Made by a program: the position numbers and the translations under genes. Under the pieces are notes generated by a model. The model saw nothing but the letters and a program-made list of their open reading frames with translations. It was not told the DNA's origin and searched no databases. A stretch of DNA of 64,000 bases, taken from Eubacterium sp. (GTDB lineage Bacteria > Bacillota > Clostridia > Lachnospirales > Lachnospiraceae). The first letter of the stretch is position 1. Every line of letters starts with the position of its first letter. Of the stretch, positions 6,623 to 14,497 are shown piece after piece. Location: contig JAETSX010000051.1 of the NCBI GenBank assembly GCA_021769425.1, positions 1-64,000 of the forward strand, in the 5' to 3' direction.

Positions 6623-7471
6623 ATGGCAAAGAAGAATCCACTAGTTTCGCCGATCTTAAAATGGGTAGGGGGAAAAAGGCAGCTTTTAGACAGCATTGAA
6701 CCCCTTATCCCGAAATGTTCCACGTATTATGAACCATTTCTGGGAGGCGGCGCAGTGCTGTTTTGCAGACAGCCGGCAAAAGCCGTAATCAATGACTCCA
6801 ATCAGGAATTGATGAATGTGTATCTGACAATCAAGGAGGAACCGGAAGCCTTGATCAGAAAGCTTGAGGAGCACAGGGAGAAAAACTGCCAGGAGTATTT
6901 TTACCATGTGCGGGCGCTGGATCGTGACAAGCAGGGCTTTGGGAATTTAACCAATGTGGAACGGGCGGCAAGGATTATCTACTTAAATAAGACATGCTAC
7001 AACGGCCTGTTTCGGGTCAACAGTTCCGGAGAGTTCAATTCCCCCTGGGGACGGTATAAGAATCCCAACATTACCAATGAAATAACCATTCAGGCGCTGT
7101 CAGACTATTTGAACCAGGCGAATATCACCATCAAGTGCGGGGACTACCGGGAGGCGCTGAAAGGAATCCGAAAAGGAGCCTTTGTATACTTTGACCCTCC
7201 GTATATGCCCATCAGCGTTTCCGCTTCCTTTACCGGATATACGGCAGGCGGTTTCGGGGCGCAGGAGCAGATTGCCCTGAAAGAGCAATGCGATGCGCTG
7301 CATGCAAGGGGCATTAAATTTTTACTGTCTAATTCGGCCTGTTCTTTTATCGAAGACTTATATAAAGATTATAGGATTGAGTATGTAAACGCTAAAAGGG
7401 CTATCAACGCTAATCCCGAAAAGCGCGGAGAAATTAAGGAGATACTGGTGCATAACTATGAGCCTGATTGA
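6623..7471 (+). CDS. D12-class (Dam/DpnM-type) N6-adenine DNA methyltransferase
   Basis: A 282-residue enzyme that transfers a methyl group from S-adenosylmethionine to adenine N6. Motif I is YYEPFLGGGAVLF near residues 36-48, preceded by SPILKWVGGKRQLL. Motif IV is FVYFDPPYMPIS near 187-198. The size and order match Dam and DpnM, which modify GATC; GATC specificity here is an inference. AGGAG lies 8 bases before ATG 6623. It overlaps the downstream endonuclease gene by 14 bases, so the two form a type II restriction-modification operon next to mobile-element debris. Confidence 0.9.
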   Translation: MAKKNPLVSPILKWVGGKRQLLDSIEPLIPKCSTYYEPFLGGGAVLFCRQPAKAVINDSNQELMNVYLTIKEEPEALIRKLEEHREKNCQEYFYHVRALDRDKQGFGNLTNVERAARIIYLNKTCYNGLFRVNSSGEFNSPWGRYKNPNITNEITIQALSDYLNQANITIKCGDYREALKGIRKGAFVYFDPPYMPISVSASFTGYTAGGFGAQEQIALKEQCDALHARGIKFLLSNSACSFIEDLYKDYRIEYVNAKRAINANPEKRGEIKEILVHNYEPD

Positions 7472-8738
7472 TGAAAAATGGGAAATTCTGTTTGAAAAAT
7501 ACAGGATTGAAAATGAGATTAAAAAGAACGGATTGTGCTACATTACTGCGGATCAGATTCGGGAGGTAAAAGAGCCCCGGTTAATGACGAAGTTTGACAC
7601 CCGGGAATCCCTGCCGGGGGTTTTTGGAAAGAAAATAGCAATCTTGCCTGTTACAAGAGGAAAATATGTTTTGGGAGAATTTGATTTATATCAGGATTTC
7701 CCGGAGATGGTTTCCGATATCAAACAAATGGCAGGCGCCAAAATCCCGGATTATTATGAAACCATAGATATTAATGATATTCGCTCGGAAGCTAATGCCA
7801 TTAACATTATGGGCATTGCAGGAATTTTAGATGATTTCCTGGGGGAAGCCCATATGGTCCAGACAGTCTCCGGCCGTATGAGTTCCGGCAGCTTCGGATT
7901 CTATGTCAGCGGCTGGAAATCAGGAGACAGCCGGTGCAAGTCTTATCTTACGGTGGAAAATTCTCAGGTGGAGATAGACGGCGGCTTTGAAAATCCCAAT
8001 GTTTTTTCCATCATCGAAGGAAAAAATATAGTTCACAGCAATTTTCTGATCCGACAGCTCTACTATCCGGTAAGACTGTGGGATTCTAAGATCCATAAGA
8101 AGATCCGTCCGGTATTTCTGGTGTATTCCAATAATATTTTCCGTCTGCTGGAATATGAATTTACGGATCTCAATGATTATAATTCCCTGAAACTGGTGCA
8201 GGAAAAAAATTACAGCCTGGAAGACATTGAAATAACCTGGGAGGATCTGCGGGATACCTGGGAAAAAACAGTGATAAAGCCAGAACCGGAAGTGACCTTT
8301 ATTCAGGCAGACAGTTTTCCGAAAGTAATCTCCCTGACAGAGCATTTGAAGGAAGAGCCGATGACAGGGGCAAAGATTGCTCAGTTGTTCGGATTCCGGG
8401 AGAGACAGTCGGATTATTATTTTAATGCCGGAAGGTATTTAGGACTGATGGAAAAGCGTAGCGGAGAAGAAGGGGTGAAGGTGCATATTACGCCCTCCGG
8501 CAGGCGGCTTTTGAAACTGCGGTATAAGGAGCGGCAGCTGGAATATGTGCGGCTGATTTTGGAGCATCAGATTTTTCATGAATTGTTTGAAATTCTGCTT
8601 AAGGGTCATAGGATGCCGGAAAAAAGAGAGATTGCTGCCAGAATGCGGGAGCAGAGGGTTTGTGGAGAAAGCCTGATTGCAAGGCGGGCAAGTTCTGTGA
8701 GAGGATGGCTGCAGTGGATTTGGACGCTGGTGCAATAG
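7458..8738 (+). CDS. Type II restriction endonuclease, PD-(D/E)XK type
   Basis: A 426-residue protein, translationally coupled to the methylase. The N-terminal region contains RLMTKFDTRESLPGVF and ILPVTRGKYVLGEF, which I recognise from a family of type II restriction enzymes with Dam-type partners. The likely catalytic core is EIDGGFENPNVFSIIEGKN: an acidic residue (D174 or E178), then E187-G-K189. Residues about 295-360 look like a winged helix (KIAQLFGFRERQSDYYFNAG). If the partner methylates GATC, this enzyme should cut unmethylated GATC. Confidence 0.75.
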   Translation: MSLIDEKWEILFEKYRIENEIKKNGLCYITADQIREVKEPRLMTKFDTRESLPGVFGKKIAILPVTRGKYVLGEFDLYQDFPEMVSDIKQMAGAKIPDYYETIDINDIRSEANAINIMGIAGILDDFLGEAHMVQTVSGRMSSGSFGFYVSGWKSGDSRCKSYLTVENSQVEIDGGFENPNVFSIIEGKNIVHSNFLIRQLYYPVRLWDSKIHKKIRPVFLVYSNNIFRLLEYEFTDLNDYNSLKLVQEKNYSLEDIEITWEDLRDTWEKTVIKPEPEVTFIQADSFPKVISLTEHLKEEPMTGAKIAQLFGFRERQSDYYFNAGRYLGLMEKRSGEEGVKVHITPSGRRLLKLRYKERQLEYVRLILEHQIFHELFEILLKGHRMPEKREIAARMREQRVCGESLIARRASSVRGWLQWIWTLVQ

Positions 8739-8953
8739 AAGAGTCTGGCTGCGGTTCATAGTCAAATTTCCCATAGAGTGCGTGTTTCGTCCGTGGATCA
8801 TAACCAGAAATCTGAGCTTCAAATGTCTATATACCACTCCGGGCCAGCGCTGGGCAAACGTTCCCAGGCATTCAGCGCTCTGCAGTGTGGTGCACGGCTC
8901 ATGAGTAAACAGTAACCCGGGCTGCACTGATATGAGATTTCACAAAAATAAGC
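8739..8953. other. Gene-free stretch, nothing recognised
   Basis: This gap between the restriction gene and the next promoter contains no supported gene, strong terminator or repeat copy that I can identify. Confidence 0.4.
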
Positions 8954-8982
8954 TTGGCAAATAGTTCAATATTCTGTATACT
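8954..8982 (+). promoter_or_regulatory. Promoter of the secreted thioredoxin-fold protein
   Basis: TTGGCA (8954-8959) and TATACT (8977-8982) with 17-base spacing, about 55 bases upstream of the ATG at 9044, which has ATGGAGG as ribosome site. Confidence 0.6.
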
Positions 8983-9043
8983 GTAAACTAGGTTGGAGAC
9001 TGAATAAGGAAAAAGGGAACCGTAGAAAAGATGGAGGATAATT

Positions 9044-10828
9044 ATGGAAGCAAACAATTTGATTCAAAAGTCCGCAAAGAGTAAGGCAGCAGTTTTTATG
9101 CTGCTGTTGCTGTTTCCGTTTTTATGCATGATGGCAGGAACAAAGGCAAAGGCGGCAGAGGTAGGTACAGAGAACCCAACTTATACATTTAACAGCACCA
9201 GTGATGTGCCTGTTTCCACTAAGGCGAATCCGGGGGAAGTTACAGTGTTGATCTTTGGGAATGTAGGGTGCAGCAGAACCAGGAGTACCCTCAGCAGTAT
9301 TTCTTCCTGTGATTGGGTAGGGCGTCCGGATATCCGGGTTATTTTTGCAGAAAATCAATTTGCCAGCAAAGAAAAAGTCCAGGAATATGAGCTGGGTTAC
9401 GGATGTCCGGATATCATATTCTGTTACGACACGTCAGACGGAATTCTTGCGGCTACAGCAGGCTATACAGGGAAGAATGGAGGAATGTCTCCCGTTATTG
9501 TATTAATTGATTCGGACAATAAAGTCCAGAGTATCACAGAGGGCAAAAAAACTGCCGAAGAAATTATGGCGGGAATCAAGCAATTTGCAGAGATTGAGTA
9601 TGATGGCCCGTTGACGCCGCCAGCGGGCTCCGAGTCCGGTATTGCGAATTTACCCTACGTTCTCACGGACATAAACGGCGCTGCGGTTTCTACGAAAGCA
9701 AATCCGGATGAAGTGACTGTATTGATGTTTGGATATACTACCTGCGGTAAAACAAAAAGTACATTAGACAGCATTGCCGGGAGTGATTGGGGGAAAGAAA
9801 AACGCGGGGATATCAGGTTGATTTATGCGGATGTGTATGGAGCCGGAGCAGATGCCATGAAGGAATTTGCACAGAATTATGCAGATACAAGCATCATATT
9901 CTGTCATGATGAAGAGGCAAAAAACTGGAACTATGCATTAACCTATCTTGGCCTGTATCAGCAGCAAGGAGGAAGTTTTCCATATATTATATATATTGAT
10001 AAGTATAATAATGTGCGGAATATTACCTTAGGCCCTTATACGGCAGATGAGATTATGGCGGAAATTGAAAAGATAAAAGAAATTCCTGTTCCAGATCCGA
10101 ATCCTGGAACAGGAACAGATCCAAATCCGGATCCAGGAACAAATCCAAATCCTGGAACAGGAACAGATCCGAATCCTGGAACAGATCCAAATCCTGGAAC
10201 AGGAACAGATCCGAATCCTGGAACAGATTCAAATCCGGATTCAGGCTCTGGGACAACGGCGAATCCGGTATCCAGTATTTCCAATGTTTCCGGATTGAAA
10301 ATTACTTCATCGGCCAAAAAGGTGGCGATTACCTGGAAGAAGATTCCTGAGGCGAAAGGCTATCTGATTTATCAATACAGCAGTTCCGAAAAAAATTGGA
10401 ATAAGAAAGCAGTTGTGAAAACGAATAGAGCTTCTTATACGGTAACGGGACTGTCTCCGGCCACAGGCTATCGCTTTGCTGTGAAGGCTTATACACAGGG
10501 ACAGGACGGGAAACAGATTGTCAGCGGAGCCTATACTTCCGTCTATGCAGCGACAGCGCCTGAAGCTGTTGATTTTAAGATAACGCCGGGAAAGAAAAAA
10601 GCTACCGTAAAATGGAGCAAAGTCAAGGGTGCGACCGGATATACGGTTTATTACAAAACCAAGGCAAAAGCTTCCTGGAAGAAATTAAAAACCACAAAAG
10701 GCAAAAGTTATACAAAAACGAAATTAAAATCCGGGAAAACATACTTTTTTACGGTAAAGGCTTATAAAACTTACAAAGGAAAAATATACACCAGCAGTTT
10801 TAAGACAAAAAAAGTAAAAATTAAATAA
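9044..10828 (+). CDS. Secreted protein with two thioredoxin-like domains and two FN3 domains
   Basis: A 594-residue protein. Residues 1-38 are a signal peptide (hydrophobic AAVFMLLLLFPFLCMM, cleavage near AKAAEVG). Two homologous thioredoxin-like domains follow (about 45-190 and 205-345), each with VST KANP(G/D)EVTVL(I/M)FG, then SPVIVLID or FPYIIYID. Each has only one cysteine at the active-site position (GCSRTRS, TCGKTKS), so neither is a CXXC oxidoreductase. A proline-rich linker of repeated NPGTGTDP units (about 350-405) joins two fibronectin type III domains (about 415-505 and 508-594), the second very lysine-rich. Probably cell-wall associated; function unknown. Confidence 0.75.
   Translation: MEANNLIQKSAKSKAAVFMLLLLFPFLCMMAGTKAKAAEVGTENPTYTFNSTSDVPVSTKANPGEVTVLIFGNVGCSRTRSTLSSISSCDWVGRPDIRVIFAENQFASKEKVQEYELGYGCPDIIFCYDTSDGILAATAGYTGKNGGMSPVIVLIDSDNKVQSITEGKKTAEEIMAGIKQFAEIEYDGPLTPPAGSESGIANLPYVLTDINGAAVSTKANPDEVTVLMFGYTTCGKTKSTLDSIAGSDWGKEKRGDIRLIYADVYGAGADAMKEFAQNYADTSIIFCHDEEAKNWNYALTYLGLYQQQGGSFPYIIYIDKYNNVRNITLGPYTADEIMAEIEKIKEIPVPDPNPGTGTDPNPDPGTNPNPGTGTDPNPGTDPNPGTGTDPNPGTDSNPDSGSGTTANPVSSISNVSGLKITSSAKKVAITWKKIPEAKGYLIYQYSSSEKNWNKKAVVKTNRASYTVTGLSPATGYRFAVKAYTQGQDGKQIVSGAYTSVYAATAPEAVDFKITPGKKKATVKWSKVKGATGYTVYYKTKAKASWKKLKTTKGKSYTKTKLKSGKTYFFTVKAYKTYKGKIYTSSFKTKKVKIK
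10090..10250. repeat. In-frame tandem repeat (NPGTGTDP linker)
   Basis: Repeated CCAAATCCTGGAACAGGAAC and CCGAATCCTGGAACAGAT units encode the proline/glycine/threonine linker of the secreted protein. Copies are nearly identical at the DNA level, which indicates recent expansion. Confidence 0.8.
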
Positions 10829-10875
10829 AAAATTTTATTTTCCTGCAATAAAATTACCTCTTTTTGCGTTTTCTC

Positions 10876-10959
10876 AGTAAACCCTCATCATGCTCAGCCT
10901 GTCGTGCGACGGGCCGCATGGCCATCCATGCTGTGAAAGTTGAAGACTTTCATAGTAAC
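10876..10959 (+). repeat. Family 4 palindromic repeat, copy A
   Basis: Reads AGTAAACCCTCATCATGCTC, then AGCCTGTCGTGCGACGGGCC, then GCATGGCCATCCATGCTGTG, then a tail ending CTTTCATAGTAAC. A close inverted copy lies at 39949-40030 and a more diverged direct one at 54320-54394. It contains the palindromes GTCGTGCGAC and GGCC..GGCC. Confidence 0.75.
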
Positions 10960-10986
10960 AATAAAAACAAAAGGAGGTTTTTTTTT

Positions 10987-11307
10987 ATGAGAAAAAATTA
11001 TGTAAAAGGATTAGCAGCGGGAGTATTGGCGCTTAGTATGGTAATTGGCGCACCGGCACCGGCATTGGCATATCAGGCAGAAGAAGGCGGCGCTGCAGTA
11101 ATTATGGAGGCAAAGGCAAAGAAATCCAATGAAACAAATAAGCCTGGAAATGCAAATAAACCCGGAGATACAAAGAATACTGGCAAAGCAAAGACACAGG
11201 AGGTTGGTAAAGTTACCTGTACTGCTTCTTTGTTGTGTGACCCGTCTACATTGCATATGTTCTTTTTTAACTTCACCCATATTCCTGACAAACTTCTTTA
11301 CATATAA
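10987..11307 (+). CDS. Small secreted protein with anomalous C-terminus
   Basis: The start is ATG 10987, with AAGGAGG at 10971-10977. Residues 1-30 are a clear signal peptide (LAAGVLALSMVIGAPAPALA). The mature part is short and rich in K, N, P and G (NETNKPGNANKPGDTKNTGK). The final 30 residues (CTASLLCDPSTLHMFFFNFT...) are hydrophobic and cysteine-containing and look foreign. The original gene was probably longer and lost its 3' end to a frameshift or replacement. Confidence 0.5.
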   Translation: MRKNYVKGLAAGVLALSMVIGAPAPALAYQAEEGGAAVIMEAKAKKSNETNKPGNANKPGDTKNTGKAKTQEVGKVTCTASLLCDPSTLHMFFFNFTHIPDKLLYI

Positions 11308-11458
11308 AAGAACCTATAAAACAGGGCACGAAATATATAAGCATCTTCATATCTTTTTCAGAACAATAAACATAAACTACAAAGGCAATTATGGCTATTA
11401 CTATGTGCACTGCCCAAAAATATTTAAGGCGTAATGAACTTTTGAAAAACAAATTCAC
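11273..11458 (-). CDS. Possible small membrane protein (doubtful)
   Basis: A 61-codon minus-strand frame with a GTG start and no clear ribosome site. It encodes two hydrophobic stretches (YFWAVHIVIAIIAFVVYVYC and LIYFVPCFIGSFI). It overlaps the 3' end of the small secreted protein gene by 35 bases. It may be the remnant of the element that replaced that gene's end. I would not treat it as expressed without evidence. Confidence 0.25.
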   Translation of the reverse strand: MNLFFKSSLRLKYFWAVHIVIAIIAFVVYVYCSEKDMKMLIYFVPCFIGSFICKEVCQEYG

Positions 11459-11464
11459 TAAAAC

Positions 11465-11511
11465 GCCAGAAACCTGTAAAGGCTAAATTTTTGCCTTGAC
11501 TGGCTTCTGGC
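11465..11511. terminator. Hairpin downstream of the MerR gene
   Basis: GCCAGAAACCTGTAAAGGC (11465-11483) pairs with GCCTTGACTGGCTTCTGGC (11493-11511) with two mismatches and one wobble. It lies 28 bases beyond the stop of the minus-strand MerR gene. Confidence 0.55.
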
Positions 11512-11538
11512 ATTATTAATAATGGAATCAAGCAGTTG

Positions 11539-12357
11539 TTACTTTTTTCTTACCGGAAAACAAACCTCTGTAACCAGCTCATTTGGATTATCTGTCTGTC
11601 CGGGGCTCACATGATAGATGCAGAAGGATTTCCCGTCAAAATCATATCCATTCTCAACCACCCAGTTTGCAACGGCCGCATTCACCCTTGAAATCTGTTC
11701 ATAGCTGCCCTTATAAGTGGCAGATGCGATCTGGATTGGCGGCACGGTTTTAAATTTCACATGCTCCGTATCCTGATACTTTCCTACCACAGCGCTCTGT
11801 ATCTCCACATCCGGGTCCTGTTCCTTATGCCCTTCATCATGGAAAATCGCCATCCCATAACAGGGAGTTGCCTGCTGCACCTTCTGCGGCTCCAGTTCCC
11901 GGCCCATCATCTCCCATAAAATCCCTTCACATTCATAAGCAGGGATTACCTGGCGCACACTTGCAACATAACGTTTTGGTATTGTTTTTAAGGTAACATC
12001 GTAATCCATAAGGCTACCATCCTTTCTCAGCCATTTCAATGTACTGTCAAGCAGTATCAATTTCTGCTGTGCAGCCGCAGCTTCTTCTTCCAGCTCCTTG
12101 CGCTTCACCAGCAGGAACTGCTCCATTTCTTGTGGATTATGATACTTGCCCAGTATTTCTTTTATCACAGAAAGCCCGAATCCCAGGCTTTTTAATGTCT
12201 GTATCCGTCCTGCCAGCGGAAGCTGTGATTCACTGTAATATCGGTATCCAGTAAAATCATCCACATGTTCTGGATGCAGGATTCCTATTTCATCATAATG
12301 CCGAAGCATACGAATGCTGATTCTTGACAGTTTTGAAAAATCTCCAATTTTTAACAT
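11539..12357 (-). CDS. MerR-family regulator with GyrI-like effector-binding domain
   Basis: A 272-residue protein starting at ATG 12357, preceded by GAGGT. An in-frame start 14 codons upstream has no ribosome site. Residues 1-70 are the MerR winged helix: LKIGDFSKLSRISIRMLRHY, then GILHPEHVDDFTGYRYYSES. A coiled coil (MEQFLLVKRKELEEEAAAAQ) follows. From about 125 on comes a GyrI/AraC effector-binding domain typical of multidrug-sensing BltR/BmrR relatives. No transporter adjoins on the same strand; the divergent MarR-MATE operon is next door. Confidence 0.85.
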   Translation of the reverse strand: MLKIGDFSKLSRISIRMLRHYDEIGILHPEHVDDFTGYRYYSESQLPLAGRIQTLKSLGFGLSVIKEILGKYHNPQEMEQFLLVKRKELEEEAAAAQQKLILLDSTLKWLRKDGSLMDYDVTLKTIPKRYVASVRQVIPAYECEGILWEMMGRELEPQKVQQATPCYGMAIFHDEGHKEQDPDVEIQSAVVGKYQDTEHVKFKTVPPIQIASATYKGSYEQISRVNAAVANWVVENGYDFDGKSFCIYHVSPGQTDNPNELVTEVCFPVRKK

Positions 12358-12399
12358 TAGTTCTACCTCACATATATGTGTTTTCTTGAGCTCAATCAT

Positions 12400-12430
12400 A
12401 GTATAGAGTATACCATAGTGTGAGAGTCAA
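12400..12430 (-). promoter_or_regulatory. MerR-type promoter with 19-bp spacer
   Basis: On the minus strand TTGACT (12430-12425) and TATACT (12405-12400) are separated by 19 bases, the overlong spacing that MerR proteins correct by twisting DNA. The spacer (CTCACACTATGGTATACTC) is roughly dyadic. This implies that the regulator activates its own transcription. Confidence 0.6.
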
Positions 12431-12475
12431 CCCCATAACGAAAAGATTTTCAACAAAAATTTTTTTCAGTACCTA

Positions 12476-12525
12476 TTGACATAAATCCGAAATCGGATTA
12501 TAATGCTAACTATCCGATTTCGGAT
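12476..12525 (+). promoter_or_regulatory. MarR promoter with two palindromic operators
   Basis: Perfect hexamers TTGACA (12476-12481) and TATAAT (12499-12504), 17 apart. The palindrome ATCCGAAATCGGAT (12485-12498) fills the spacer. A second palindrome, ATCCGATTTCGGAT (12512-12525), covers the transcription start. Binding would block the polymerase, so the MarR-MATE operon is very probably autorepressed. Confidence 0.85.
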
Positions 12526-12539
12526 TAAGGAGGATGATT

Positions 12540-12977
12540 ATGAAATATGAACAGGGAAAATATTTAAAGGAATTTAACCGTTTTTACCGGGAACTGGATC
12601 AAATTTACCATGAGTTGGCAGTCAGGTTGGGAATGTCCGACAGCGCATTTGTTATTTTGTATGCCATCATGGAATTGGGAGAAGGGTGTCTGCAGAAGGA
12701 TATCGCAGCCTGGTGTTCTTTAAGCAGGCAGACCGTCAATTCTTCTATTCAGAACTTAAAGGCGCAGGGCTGTCTGTTTTTGGATTCCGGCAAAGGCAGG
12801 GAGAAAGAGATTTTCCTGACAGAAGAGGGGAAGCGGCTTGTGAAGGAAAAGATTTTCCCGGTGATGGAAATGGAGCAATCTGTATTTGAAGAAATGTCTC
12901 CCCAGGAGTGCCGGGAAATGTTGAAATTGATGGGAAAATATGTGGGGAAACTTAGAAAAAAAGCGGAAGAATGTTGA
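12540..12977 (+). CDS. MarR-family transcriptional regulator
   Basis: A 145-residue winged-helix repressor. The start is ATG 12540 because AAGGAGG (12527-12533) is correctly spaced for it; the ATG at 12534 is too close. The DNA-binding region is CLQKDIAAWCSLSRQTVNSS then IQNLKAQGCL, with the wing around KGREKEIFLTEEGKRL. It lies directly upstream of a MATE exporter (32-base gap), and two matching palindromic operators overlap its promoter. It probably represses the exporter until a small ligand binds. Confidence 0.9.
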   Translation: MKYEQGKYLKEFNRFYRELDQIYHELAVRLGMSDSAFVILYAIMELGEGCLQKDIAAWCSLSRQTVNSSIQNLKAQGCLFLDSGKGREKEIFLTEEGKRLVKEKIFPVMEMEQSVFEEMSPQECREMLKLMGKYVGKLRKKAEEC

Positions 12978-13009
12978 TATGGTACGAAATGCTTAGTAAG
13001 GAGGAGATT

Positions 13010-14341
13010 ATGAGAATACAATTATCAGATCATTTTACTTATCGGAGATTGCTGCGTTTTGTGATATCGCCCATATTGATGATGATTTGCACCTCTTTCT
13101 ACAGTATTGTAGATGGTTTTTTCGTGTCCAATTATGTGGGCAAAACACCTTTTGCTGCGCTGAACCTGGTGTTTCCGGTGTGCATGGCCTTTGGGACGGT
13201 TGGGATTATGATAGGGACAGGCGGAAGCGCAGTAGTGTCTAAGACTTTGGGGGAAGGAAAACGGGAGGAAGCCAACCGGTACTTTTCCATGTTAGTGTAC
13301 TTTTCCATTGGACTAAGCCTTGCGCTGTCTGTCATTGGATTTGCATTTGCACGGCCTATTTCCATTGCCCTGGGAGCCAGCGGGGAATTGTTGGAAGGCA
13401 GTATCCTCTACTGCAGGTGCCTGATTGTGGCACTGATGCCTTTTGTGCTGCAGAATGTGTTCCAGAGCTTCTTTGTGACAGCGGAAAAGCCGGGGCTGAG
13501 CCTTAGAATATCCATCGCTGCGGGAATTACCAATGTGATGTTGGATTACCTGTTTATTGCAGTTTTTGGCTGGGGGCTTGCAGGAGCGGCATTTGCCACA
13601 GGAATCGGGCAGGTGGCAGGCGGAATTTTCCCGCTCTTTTATTTTGCCCGGAAAAACAACAGCCTGCTGAGGCTGACAAGAACGAAGCTGGAGCTGCGGA
13701 TTATTTTAAGAACCTTTGGTAACGGTTCCTCGGAAATGGTGACCAACCTATCTGCTTCTGTCATAAATATCTTGTATAATTTTCAGCTTATGAAGCTGGC
13801 AGGGGAAAACGGAATTGCAGCTTATGGGATTATTATGTATGTTAATTTTGCGTTTATGGCAATTTATTTGGGCTATGCCATAGGCAGCAGTCCGGTGGTA
13901 GGCTATCATTACGGGGCGGGCAATCATGAGGAACTGAAAAATCTTCGGCGTAAAAGTATGATTTTGATGGGCGGAGCCGGGATTTTAATGACAACCTTAG
14001 CGGAAATTCTGACGGTGCCTCTGGTGTCCATTTTTGCCAATTATGATGCGGAATTGTTTGCCATGACCTGTCACGGATTCCGGCTGTATGCCCTTGCATT
14101 TGCGGCTATGGGACTGAATGTATGGGGATCGGCATTTTTTACGGCTCTTGGAAACGGCCTGGTTTCAGCAGCGATTTCATTTTTACGGACGCTGCTGTTT
14201 CAGATTGTAATGGTGCTGATGCTGCCGGTGTTTCTGGGAATTGACGGCATCTGGCTGGCAATCGGCGCAGCGGAAATTCTGGCATTGGCCGTCACAGGGA
14301 TGTTTTTGATGGTAAACCGAAAGAAGTATCATTATGCCTGA
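13010..14341 (+). CDS. MATE-family multidrug exporter
   Basis: A 443-residue membrane protein with about 12 transmembrane helices arranged as two MATE halves. ATG 13010 has AAGGAGG 4 bases upstream; a longer frame starting 13 codons earlier lacks a site. The conserved IVDGFFVSNYVGKTPFAALN and GTGGSAVVSKTLGEGKREEA are of the MepA/NorM type. It uses a sodium or proton gradient to expel cationic compounds. Co-transcription with the upstream MarR gene points to induction by its substrates. Confidence 0.88.
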   Translation: MRIQLSDHFTYRRLLRFVISPILMMICTSFYSIVDGFFVSNYVGKTPFAALNLVFPVCMAFGTVGIMIGTGGSAVVSKTLGEGKREEANRYFSMLVYFSIGLSLALSVIGFAFARPISIALGASGELLEGSILYCRCLIVALMPFVLQNVFQSFFVTAEKPGLSLRISIAAGITNVMLDYLFIAVFGWGLAGAAFATGIGQVAGGIFPLFYFARKNNSLLRLTRTKLELRIILRTFGNGSSEMVTNLSASVINILYNFQLMKLAGENGIAAYGIIMYVNFAFMAIYLGYAIGSSPVVGYHYGAGNHEELKNLRRKSMILMGGAGILMTTLAEILTVPLVSIFANYDAELFAMTCHGFRLYALAFAAMGLNVWGSAFFTALGNGLVSAAISFLRTLLFQIVMVLMLPVFLGIDGIWLAIGAAEILALAVTGMFLMVNRKKYHYA

Positions 14342-14497
14342 GCGCTGCTGCCGGCGGGAAATCTTGCGATACCGGAATGTTTCTGCAGGCTGTGGGAAAC
14401 GCCTGACTGCAGATGCAGAGAAAATTAATTTCTTCATTTTCAGAGTTTTTTTGTGATTTCTGGCAATACTATGGAAAAACAGAAATGAGGTTTGGCA

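Noticed and set aside
8439-8927. Minus-strand frame of 162 codons opposite the restriction enzyme gene
   Set aside because: It overlaps most of a well-supported gene's 3' end, has no domain and lacks a ribosome site.
10036-10317. Minus-strand frames with repeated VPGFGSVP or LDLFQDSD residues
   Set aside because: They are the complement of the NPGTGTDP linker repeat in the secreted protein; no independent gene evidence.
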